From assembly GCA_015680685.1 (NCBI GenBank), contig MNCI01008335.1, forward strand, positions 857,925 to 921,924: a stretch of DNA of 64,000 nt, read 5' to 3'. Made by a program: the position numbers and the translations under genes. Of this stretch, positions 49,201-61,200 are shown in pieces; positions within the stretch are counted from its first letter, which is position 1, and each line of letters starts with the position of its first letter. The notes under the pieces were generated by a model, which was not told the DNA's origin, made no database searches, and saw only the letters and a list, made by a program, of their open reading frames with translations. The stretch comes from Gnetum montanum (Eukaryota; Streptophyta; Gnetopsida; Gnetales; Gnetaceae).

Positions 49201-52200
49201 TGGAACATCTCTGTCAAGCTTCCTTGAAGAATTATCCAAGCTTATCAAGAACTGCAATGATTGCTCCAAAGCACGCGGGAAGATTTGTCTGGTCCACAAG
49301 GCAATTCTTAAGGCAATTGGATAAGGATGTGCACGTTAGACAGATAAGGATCAGCTATAGCTAGTCCAATTGATCTTTAGTTGTCATGTTGCATGGCTTG
49401 CATGCCAAGGAAGTCTCTAGTTTGGAGTCCTATAAATAACTTTGTAACCTTGCCAAAAGCAAGAGGAAGGCAATAAACGAGTGTGTCTGAGTGTGTGAAT
49501 AAACAGTGCAAGAGTCGAAGTTTGTCTATAATGCTTTGGTCTGTCTTGCTTATCAACTAGCTCATTGTAATAGTGTTTGAGTTACTCAATTAGTTAGACT
49601 CTGATTCTGATGATGAGTAACCATTGTTGGCTAGTTGCTGGTGTAACTAGTATCATCCTGGTGTTTGTTGTCTTAGTTTGGATGCTAATTGATGCCTTTG
49701 GAAGTCAATGAAGTGTCTCGCAAATCTGCTTAGTGTTGGAGCGATTTGCTGAACTAGTCCTGTTGTTATCTTGGTGTGATGAAATCTGTGATGTACCAGC
49801 TTGAAGCTGTGTTTCTATAAAAATTGATGCAATAAAGCCTTGGTTGAAACAAAATTTCTTTGCTTCTGCTTACTCCTCTGTGTTAACGCATCGTGAGATA
49901 AGAGTGCGTGAAGTGAGTTGAGTAACGAGCACTGTGCAAGGTAGCTTTCCAAGTTTCTGTTATGTTGTGTTTGCATATTCATTGTCTTTCTCGTCTGTGT
50001 GCACCATGGGGTTTAAGATGCCTAGAGAATTTCACGATGAGTTGAGTAGAGCATTGTAGATTGTGGAGGTTTACGAGGAGCCTCACCCTCAAAATCTTAT
50101 CAGAGCCTAGGCTAAAGTTGGTTTAGCTCAGGATGGTGTCGCCCATCCATTGTTCAAGCCAATGGATATTCACCAGCAGATATATCCAGAAATAGAAGAA
50201 CTTCATGATGCAGATGTTGAAGCCCCAGTAGAAAATGGATTCACTTTTGAGAAGAAAGCTGTCTGGGAGATAGAGCCAAGCAATGAAGAATGGCCAACAT
50301 GTACGTTTGAAAATGTGAAGCCTTGGCCCAATGACATATGGACAATGGTAGAAGAAGCGCCCGTTGTGCAGCCAACAGTTAATGACAACCTTTTAGATAT
50401 AAATATGGGTATGTTGTCTCTTGCTGCCACTCTATCCACCTTCAAGAATTTTCAAAAGTTCACAATAGGAAGCTTATATTGGAAGATGAGGAATCAAGAT
50501 GAACAATGATGAGAGGAGTTGATGTCAACTTATTATTGGATGATGGGCGAAGCCTCTTCCTCTATGCTAGAACTAGCAGAACTGGCTGTGATAGACCAAG
50601 CACAAATCAGAAGAGTCAAGACAGTCGTTGAGATTTCTAAAGAAGATCGCCCATATCTCAAAAACCAAGAGAAGCAACTAGTTGAGTTCGAAATAGCTGA
50701 ACTATCATCTTCAGAAGAAGATCAGGTTGTGCTTGATAGACCTAGTCCATCAAGTCTGATCCAAGTTCCATCATACGACAAGTATGGATCGATGTACATC
50801 TACCCTCCAAACTTGGAAGTAGAACCAGATGATGAGGGTGAGGAAAACCCATTTGCTAAAGAAGATCAGAGAATACTGGAGCAAGTTGAAGAAGGATACA
50901 TGAACATATATGATAAATACTCAACGGTTGTATACGATGAAGGAAGCTCAAGCTCAAGCTGAAGAACAGGCGATTTCATCATCAATTACTTAGGCTTTTG
51001 ATGTATGGAAACCAAGATGTGGATATGGCGCAGGTCCCCAATCTGGATCAACCCCTCAACAATGATAACCAAGGAGGTCAATGACATTGAGCATTCATGA
51101 TGCGGTCAAGTAGCCTAAACCTAAAAGATAAAGAGCTAATCGAAGGAGGAGAATTGTCAAAAGACCATAAAGCAATTCTTCCTTTTCATGAAGCGTTAAT
51201 GAGTAAGAAGTCATTTGTTTCTAGCAGTAGCAAAATAGATTTTCCAGCAACTCCAAAGGATGCAATTTATAATTTCGCAAATACCTTTTTTGCTCAAATG
51301 TCTACGTCTATTAAACAGTCAAAGGCTTTCCTAGATATCAAAGGTCATGGTATTAGGCCTGTTTCTCATTTTCCCTCCTTTTCTTTTTTCAACCTCTTGA
51401 TTTTCTCAGCTAAGTCTTTCAGAGGATCCTTAGCTTGAAGTGATGCACTCAGTGGTGGCTTGCATTTCATCTGCGAGACTCGAATCTACTTGTCTAGCAT
51501 ATAGGCTTCCTTCAGAAATGTAGCAATCCGCTGTTGCCACTGCGCTTTACTAGCTTCCTTTTGACTCTCCCTTTGTTGAACAACATCATCATATGCTTTT
51601 AAGTGGTCTTCTATTTCGTTTACTCGAGCTTGGATGTCGCCAACAACTCCCTCAATGTTGACAATGTTTCCTTCTGATGAGTGGCGAGGTACCCCTACAC
51701 TCAACCATACGAAACGAGCGTCGCACGCGCGATCCGGTCGAACTCCGCAGATGGACTAGTTGTGGTATCTAGATAGTTAGCCTTAGGTCGCAGTTCGCTG
51801 TCTTCCCATCTAGACTAGTTTTGCATATGTCACGTATGGTTTAGTCTAGATGAGGTGTATGATGTGTTCTAATTCTAATGCTACTCCTGATGGCAGTGGA
51901 AAATAATATTTAACTAAATCTAAGCTAAGAGGAAAAGGGTAAGAAAATCTAATCTAGCCTAAGTGCGACGAGCAACCGATTCCTTGATCAACCGTACACA
52001 TCTTGGACTTCGTGCACGACTGCCACTGGGACTACCAAGCATAGGCCTAGGTACGCCACTGGGATTACCAAGCGCAGACCCCAAATACGCCACTGGGTTA
52101 CCAAGCGTAGATCCCCCTAGCTACACCACTGGGCTACCAAGCAGTCACACTTAAATGCTCGTAATCAAGTCGAACTCGTTCCGCTTCTAGGAGTTTAGGG

Positions 52201-55200
52201 TTGAGAGACTAATCGCGATAAGTAACCGATTCCTTAACTAGCCGTACACACCCGTAGATGCTCGTAGTCAAGTCGTACTTACACCGCGCTATGAAAGCAA
52301 TAAATAACATGAAATAAATAACAATAAATAAACTAAGTGAATGCTGCAATGATGAAGTAATCTCGATCTTTATTGCTGGTCATGTGCGTGTCCAAGTACG
52401 GCACACTCGAATAAAGACACCGTACAATCACATTCACCACATTGCGGGCAGACACGGGAAAATTCTAACTCTGGAGGGATCAAACTGCCAGAGCTTCGCT
52501 ACCTAAAACTGGGATTCAAATGAGGGAGAGCCGCCTCTTATTTATAGGAATTGCAGCTGGCCCATGATACATCGCGACCCATGATACAATGCCACCCATG
52601 ATACAACGCAACCCATGATACAACGTGGGTGCCTTAACGTGGGTGCCTTAAGGCGACCGCCAACACTATGAGCAATTCAGGTCTCATCACCTTCCAAGAG
52701 ATTCTAGTTTCTCTTAGCATAAGCTGTCCAGTTGACTAAATAATTTAGTTGTTTGACTTCATTTTTCTGTTGTGCTTGCGAGTCAATAGAATGCCCCAGC
52801 AGGAAACTACAATCCGCTCTGGTCATCGAGGGATCATCTTCTGAAGCAGTTGTGTGATACAATGCCTTTGGAGGTCATTTTCTACCAAATATTAATATTC
52901 TTTTGGCCACAGTTTTGTGATGGCGCTACAACATGAACAATGTCCCTCTGGTGTCATAATTTGGAGATTCGGATTTTGGCTGAGATGTTGATGCTTCACC
53001 TTCTTGGAATTTGGTAGGAGGCAGTGTTGGTGGTATAGCTTCCATTGTGATGGTTGCTTACCGTCCAAATTGCTGAATTGGGTAGTGACTCCATTTAGCC
53101 TTCGGCTTCTCATAGGTCCTAAATTTTTGGTCTTTGAGCAATGGCTGGATTTGTGGGAACCCTTGCACATAACCAAGAATTGAAATGCTTTTTCCACATG
53201 CACGCAAGTGCTTACTTCCTTGTGGAAACTGAACTCCCCACTTCAACTTATAGTTCATTAGAATTGTGTTGGACAGTTGAAATGTCCCTCAAGCATCGAT
53301 TGCAGCATAGACTAATCTCGGCAAAAGTTGAACTCCATGAATTTCAATGCAAATCAACAATGCAGACGTAATAAAATCATCTTCTAAGGCTAATTGAAAA
53401 TTTGGTTGGACCGTACAAAGAGCATCAAAAGTTAATGTTCCGTGGAACTGACAAATCTTTGTTGTCTCCCAAGCTTCAACAGGATCTGACCCTAGACTTG
53501 CCCCAATTACACGACTATCTAACAAAGTGACCATATACTCTGCACCTATATCATAGTTAAACTTTGGACTAACTATGATATCGATCTAACCCAAATGTAC
53601 ATAATTGTAACCTTCAAACTTCCATCTAGAAATTGCATCTTCAATGAAAAAAGGTAAGAAAACAAGCCTAATACCATGACCTTTGATATCTAGCAAAGCC
53701 TCTGACTGTTTAATAGACGTAGACATTCGAGCAAAAAAGGTATTTGTGAAATTATAAATTGAATCCTTTGGAATTGCTGGAAAATCTATTTTGCTATTGC
53801 TAGAAACAAACGACTTCTTACTCATTAACGCTTCATGGAAAGGAAGAATTGTTTTTTGGTCTTTTGACAATTCTCCTTTGATTGGCTCTTTATCCTTTAG
53901 GTTCAGGCTACTTGACCGCATCATGAATGCTTGATGTCATTGACCTCCTTGGTTATCATTCTTGACGAGTTGATCTGGATCGGGGACCTGCACCATACCC
54001 ACGTCTTGGTTTCCATACATCAAAAGCCTAAGCAATTGATGACGAAATCGCCTATCTTCTTCAACTTGAGCTTGAGCTTCTGTACCTTCATCGTATACAA
54101 CTGTCAAGTATTCATCATATATGTTCATGTATCCTTCTTCAACTTGCTCCAGCATTCTCTGATCTTCTTCAACAAATGGGGTTTCCTTGCCCTCATCATC
54201 TGGTTCTACTTCCAATTCTGGAGGGTAGATGTACATTGATCCATACTTGTCATATGATGGAACTCAGATCAAACTTGATGGACTAGGTCTATCAGGCACA
54301 ACCTAATCTTCTTCTAAAGACAACAGTTTAGCTATTTCAAACTCAACTGGTTGCTTCTTTGGGTTTTTGAGATATGGACGATCTTCTTTAGAAATCTCAG
54401 CGATTGTCTTGACTCTTTTGATTTGTGCTTGGTCTATCATAGCCAGTTTCGCTAATTTTGGCATAGAGGAATAGGCTTCACCCATCATCCAATAATAAGT
54501 TGACATCAGTTCCTCTCATCGTTGTTTCTTGATTCCTCATCTTCCAATATAAGCTTCCTATTGTGAACTTTTGAAAATTCTTGAAGGTGAATAGAGTGGC
54601 AGCAAGAGACAACATATCCATATTTATATCTAAAAGGTTGTCATTAATTGTTGGCTGCACAACGAGTGCTTCTTCTACCATTGTCCATCCGTCATTGGGC
54701 CAAGGCTCCACATTTTCAAACGTATATGTTGGCCATTCTTCATTGCTTGGCTCTATCTCCCAGAAAGCTTGCTTCTCAAAAGTGAATCCATTTTCTACTG
54801 GGGCTTCAACATCTTCATCATGAAGTTCTTCTATTTCTGGATGTATCTGCTGGTGAATATCCATTGGCTTGAACAGTGGATAGGCAACACCATCCTGAGC
54901 TAAACCAACTTTAGCTTGGGCTCTAATACCATTTTGAGGGTGAGGCTCCTTGCAAGCCTCCACAATCTACAACGCTCTACTCAACTTGTCATGAAATTCT
55001 CTAGGCGTCTTAAACCCCATGGTGCGCACAAACGAGAAAGACAATGAATATGCAAACACAACACAATAGAAACTTGGAAAACTGCCTTGCATAGTGCTCA
55101 TTACTAAGCTCACTTCACGCACTCTTATCTCATGTTGCGTTAACACAAAGGAGTAAGCAGAAGCAAAGGAATTTCCTTTCAACCAAGCCTTTATTGCATC

Positions 55201-58200
55201 AATTTTTATAGAAACGCAACTTCAAGCTGGTACATCATAGATTTCATCACACCAAGATAACAACAGGATTGGTTTAGCAAATCACTCCAACACTAAGCAG
55301 ATTTGCAAGACACTTCACTGACTTCCAAAGGCATCAGTGAGCATCCAAACTAAGACAACAAACACTAGGATGATACTAGTTACACCAGCGACTAGCCAAC
55401 AACTGTTACTCATCATCAGAATCAGAGTCTAACTGATTGAGTAACTCAAACACTATTACAACGAGCCAGTTGATAAGTAGGACATACCAAAGCATTATAG
55501 ACAGACTTCGACTCTTGGACTGTTTATTCACACTCAGACACACTCGTTTATTGCCTTCCTCTCTTGCTTCTGGCAAGGAGGTTACAAAGTTATTTATAGG
55601 AGTCCAAACTAGAGACTTCCTTGGCATGCAAGCCAAGCAACATGACAACTAAAGATCAATTGGACTAGTTGTAGTTGATCCTTATCCGTTTGACGTGCAC
55701 ATCCTTATCCAACCACCTTAAGAATTGCCTTGTGGACTGTGCATATCTTTCTACGTGCTTTGGAGCAATCATTGCAGTTCTTGATAAGCTTGGATAATTC
55801 TTCAAGGAAGCTTGACGAAGATGCTGATGACGTGGCTTCATCCGGAGGAGCTTTCTTTGGCACCACACATTCATTTTTGTACCATGTTAGTTCTTGATAG
55901 AGATTGATGCGGTGGAATAACGTGCACAACTTTTTCTCCCATTCCTTACTTTGCAATAATTCCTGAAAAAAGTTGTGTGCTGACTAATTCGCAAACAAAG
56001 GTCTCCTAATCAACAAGATGTTATCCAACACCTCCATGAGTGAAAGATGCTAAAGGAGTCGTGGCTCTAATCTGCTCCATCAAAGATTGTTGACAATACA
56101 ATCTATTCTGCCCACCATGTTGATGAAGAAATCCAACATGGCGTACTACTTGGATATGCTCATTGTGGAATCCTGCAGGAAAAGCTGATTAATCTATCTG
56201 CACCATTTCACACGATCTTCTAAAGTTTGAACCAACCATACTCTCCATTCGTCTTGATCTTGGTTAGGATTCTAGGAACATCCTAGTGAAGTCCCTTTTG
56301 ATTGCTCTGGCTATAGCATCTTTATTTGCGGTAACTTGAGTTCTCTTGTTAAGGCATCTAGATTAACAATACCTGGAATCCGTTCGATGGAAAACTGATA
56401 TTGTGCCAATAAGAATTACCACCATGCAAACCGTTGAAGTTTTGAAGAGGGATTAATTTTTCTTTTGAGTAACATGGCCAAATTTGCTAAATCTGTCTTG
56501 AGAATAAAAGGTCCTTCTACCAAATAAACATGAAAGTTTTCAATACCTTTTATTACAACTAGGATTTCCTTCTCTGCTAGCTAGTAATTAAGCTCGTTCT
56601 TGTGAAAAACACTTGATGCATAAGCACAAATTTCTTCATCTTCCCTTCTTCTGCCAACCTTTAACAAAACAGCTATCCAAGCGTCATAACTTGTATCTTT
56701 GTTGAGGATAAATAGACCATGAAGAATTGGAGACAAGGGCGAAAGGTTGTCGCATTCTTTCTTCAAGTGTTGGACTTGCTTGGTTACTTGATGGGTCCAT
56801 TGGAATGGAACCTAATTCTTGCATTTGCGAATTTCTGTAGTTTTATCAGATAACTTCAGAATGTGTCTTGCCACATAGTTGAGACAACCCAAGAACCTCA
56901 GACATTGCTCTTTGCTTTCTAGCTAATCAAGAAACATTGAAATCTTTTGCAGGATGTGTGGCTGCATGTGGATCTTTCCTTCCTTCAATGTGACACCTAG
57001 GAATTCAATCTCATTCTTGTTGACCTGAAACTTTTTTGGGTCATCTGATAAACCAATTCCATGGTTCTGGCAAAGTTGACTAAAAACTTTCAAATGCTTC
57101 CCATGCTCTTCCACGGAGTCAGAATAAACCAAGAAATCATCGATATAATTTGCCACAAAATCTGAAACATTACCAAAAATGGCATCCATTCGTCATTGAA
57201 ATTGTGTTGGTGCATTCTTCAATCCAAATGGGATGACGAGTCATTCATATAAACCATGAGGGGTGCTAAAAGCCATCTTATGGATATCTTGGATATCTTG
57301 TGCAGCAATTTTTATTTGATGATATCCACTTTTGCAATCAAACTTGCTGAAGATCCTATTTTTTGCAACCTTCTGGATTAGCGCTTCTCGATTTGGTAAT
57401 GGCCACTTAATTTCAACTGTTACTGCATTGAGAGGAATATAATTGATCACCATTCTTAGTTTTTCCCTTTTGACTTCTACATGATTTCTAACTATGAAAC
57501 TAGCACAAGCATAGTTAGATTGAGATTCTCGAATCAAACCTTTCTTGAGAAATTCCTCTACCTGAATTTGGAGCTCTTCAGCATCAATTGGATTTAGCAC
57601 AATGGTTTTGCTTTGCACTGCTATGTCATGCATGGTTGGAATGAAAGCCTCGGGACTATCAGTATCACAAAATTGCAATGGATGTTCACAGCAGCACCTC
57701 TTGAGGTCTTCTTTAGCTTGTAGGAGCAAGCGGGCATCTCTTTCTGCCATATTGTATAGTCGAGCTTTCTTCATCTTCTGATGATTTTGATATTTCTGTG
57801 TGGCTATTTCTTCTAACTAATGCTGAGTGATGATTTTTGAAATAGAAGGATTGTCTGACCAGAACACACTTCAGATTTGTTGATGCTTATTTCGATGCAA
57901 CTCTGGTGGAATGTGAGTTACAGTCAATTTTTGCTTCGGTTCATCATTAGGATTTGAACAAATCACCAAATCTAATCCTAAGGTGTATGGTGATAATGAG
58001 TCCATAAAATGAGAACTGATTCCAACATCAAACCCACTATCTGAAATTTGCACAAAATTTGTGCGACCTATATAAACATCCCCAAACTGAACTGGAACAT
58101 TGAAAGCAAAGTGAGTCAATTGCCTTACCCCATTCATAGTGTCAAGCTTGATAGGGTTTGGATTTACAACCCAATTTTCCAGTACATCACAATGACAGAA

Positions 58201-61200
58201 ATTCAATGTGGCATCAGTGTCGACGAATGCTTGGTACTTCCTCCATTTACGATCACCATCTACTGCCAGCTTGATTGGAATAATGATGACACTATGTAAG
58301 GGCATCAAATGTTTGATTTGGTGCTGTTGTTCTACCAAAATTGTTGATTTGGCTTCCATTCAAGCTTTGTTTAGTTCTGTTGAGATAGGAAACCTTTTGT
58401 CATAAGGAGTGATAAGGAACTTTGGTGGTACCTTCTATTTGATTTGTAGAGGTGGCTTTTCATCCAAGGATGAACTCAGCATGTCAGAGAATCTGCCAGG
58501 AAGAGTTTCTTTACAATGTAAGGTTGAGGACAGACTTTGTTCTTCATCTACAAAATTGTCAATTGTGTGATTAGACATCTGCTGTGTCAGCTGCTCCAAA
58601 TCTCCATCTAACGCTGAATGCATTTCTTGATCATTCAGCCATTCTTCAATTTCCACATAGTCTTCCACTGTCAGATTCTGCATCCATTCTTCATCTGTTT
58701 CATCCCTTGGGTGGGGGGGTGTTAGTGCTCCCTTGGGTTGGGGTGTTTCTTTTCATTATGGCAATTGATTGCTTAAAGGAGAAGCGAAAAAGAAGATATT
58801 AAAGTAATTACACTGGCTTATGATTTGTCTAATTTTACATATGCAGTTTGTTGATGATACTGTTATCTTCCTTGGAGTTCAAGAAAGATACATCTAAAAT
58901 GTTAAAAAGGTGTTGGATAATTTCTCCCAAGTTCCATTATTAAAAATTAATTTTGATAAAAACAATTTATTGTCTTTAAGTAAATATTTGGATATACCTT
59001 TATTTATCAGAAGAAATAAGTTAGAACTGTGGGTTGATATTTTAGAGAGGATGACTTAGAGATGGTTGGTGAGGAAAGCTTCTTACAATGGTTAGAAGAT
59101 TACAACTGCTCCACAACTGTCTTGAGTATGTTTGACTATATTTAATGTCATGCTTTTGTAACCTAAAAAAGGTAGTAAAGAGACTTGAATAATTAGAATG
59201 TGATTTTCTTTGTTAAGATTTGAAAGAAGGCCAAAACAAATCGTTTACTAAATTAGGATACAGTTTGTCATCCATGGTAACATGGTGAAGTTGGACATTA
59301 ACTAGAATTATATTATTTGAATATGATTCTTTTAGGAAAGTTTGCTTGGAGAATTGTAAATAAAAAATGTCTTGTGGGATAACATAATAAAGGCTAAATA
59401 TCTAAACCATGCAAAAGATTTTCTAGAAGGACTACATATTATTGGTGTTTTTACAATATAGGTAGGACTAGAAAAAGTACGTGCATGGATGAGAAATCAC
59501 TACATGAAATCCTAGGATGGCAAGGATTGGTAATGTGAGAATAAACATTGTTACAACATGACAAGGCTATAATACTTTATGTATAGGTCAAGTGGATAAA
59601 GAAACTATTTGCTAAAAGAAAGTGGATCTAATCCCTAAAGTTAATGTCTTTTTTTGAATTGGCAGAGTGTTTGTGAAGATGACAATTATATTTTTGTTGC
59701 ATTGCCCTGCAATTGCCCATATTTGGAATATAGCCTGGAAATCTATGAATTAGCATTTCTTTATACTAAATTTTGACAAGATCTTGCAACAACTTGGATT
59801 TGGATTGATGGAACTCAATGAATTAATAAAATTTGAAATGCTTTGCTAGCAAACGTGATCTTTCAAAGCTGGACAGACAAAATTGAAGGACTTTTGAAGT
59901 GAAATAAATTAACTTAGCTAGAGTATGGTCGCTACCATTAAAAAATTGGAAGGAGAATGTGATATATAAAAGGGAACTTGATTGCTTGAGTCTTTAAGTC
60001 GTATATGATTATTCTTTTTGTTTCCAAAGATAGGATTAGATTAGTACATTAATATGATCATTTTTTATAGAAATTTGATCCTTTTGTCTTGGTTAATCAT
60101 TAAGATTCCAAGAATAATTTCATTGTACTTTAAATATTATTTATTAGTATAATCTCTTTTTACTTGTTAAAAGAAAAAACCATCAAATGACTGCCTGGTG
60201 GTTGAAGAGGCTTTCCACAATGGGTGAGCTTGGCAACCATATTATGGTGATAGAAATCAGAGTCCCTTAGTGTGAAGAAGCCATATGAGCTTGCCCAAGA
60301 AAGGAATATTTATACCAAGAATATGCTAACTCCTGGCCCAAATCATTCTTAGCAAGATTCACACACTTTATGAATATATCAATACAGTAACTTTACAACT
60401 ATTTGTGAGTACATATAGAGTTATCTCCTAATATTGCATAATCCAAGAGAGTAAGAAAATGCACATCGACACTCATTTTCATCACCTAGGTTCAACATCA
60501 AAATTGTCCATTCATGGTATAGATCTTTGGATTCAGATTGCTTCCTTCTTTGGTTGCCCTACCCATCATGGAAGTCTTAGGATTTAAGTGTTTCCTTTGC
60601 AATCACCTAGGTTCTAGGTTCATGAGTTTGTTGCACACAGACTCTTAACTTCTGCTTTTGACTATCTGCTGTAGGTGTCTATCACATTATGTGTTCTACT
60701 AGCTACACCCTATAGGTGCCTGCTACATCTTTGCCTGTAATTCTTGACAGGTCTTCTTATTTCATATTCATTGATTCTCCTAAATGCTCTTATAGTGGGT
60801 CTCAAATATCTCTGTTCTCTATGAGCTACATCTTGTAGATGCCAACCCCATCCATGAACTTATTTTTTCTTGTGTTGTTGAAGGCCCCTTATAATCAACC
60901 TCTAAATTTTCACTAAAATATGTTTCCAACCCTAAGAACAAGGGCCAAACTTACACTACCTACTAATAAGTATTGAACTCATTATAATGATGTTGATTAT
61001 GGAGCCTCCATTACTTTCTAGCTTCATCAACCTTAGCAAGCTATTGATGAGATAGTACTTTTCTACTCTTCAAAATTCTAACAATTAATCCATCAATTGC
61101 ATATCATTTATCTTCACTGGTACGTGATACCTCAAGGAGATGCATGGCCAAAGATGATGGTTATCAGTTCTAATCACTTAATAAGCTAGAAAATAACGTG

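Larger units (their letters stand above)
53662..55815 (-). repeat. Right arm of viral inverted repeat
   Basis: Reverse partner of 49214-51360. The 2.3-kb spacer between arms holds the rest of the minus copy plus the solo LTR. Confidence 0.88.
49190..58715. mobile_element. Endogenous pararetrovirus (Caulimoviridae-like), two converging copies
   Basis: A plus-strand partial copy (about 49190-51360) and a longer minus-strand copy (58700 to about 51440) meet tail to tail. The minus copy carries, in its own order: protease, RT, RNase H, a pol C-terminal tail, a promoter/polyA/Met-tRNA primer-site region, an N-terminal polyprotein part, a 30K-type movement protein and a coiled-coil part. Pol running straight into promoter, primer site and the first reading frame, without LTR pairs, is the layout of a circular pararetroviral genome opened elsewhere. 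No coat-protein knuckle was found, so the break may lie in the coat region. All frames are disrupted; this is a fossil, not an active virus. Confidence 0.78.

Noticed and set aside
55437-55652. Plus-strand 71-codon frame opposite the viral intergenic region
   Set aside because: It overlaps the TATA/polyA region on the other strand and is not conserved as a frame in the left arm.
49190-58715. Interpretation as an ordinary Ty3/gypsy or copia LTR element
   Set aside because: Pol runs straight into the promoter and primer-site region and then the first reading frame, no LTR pair was seen, and a 30K-type movement-protein pattern is present.
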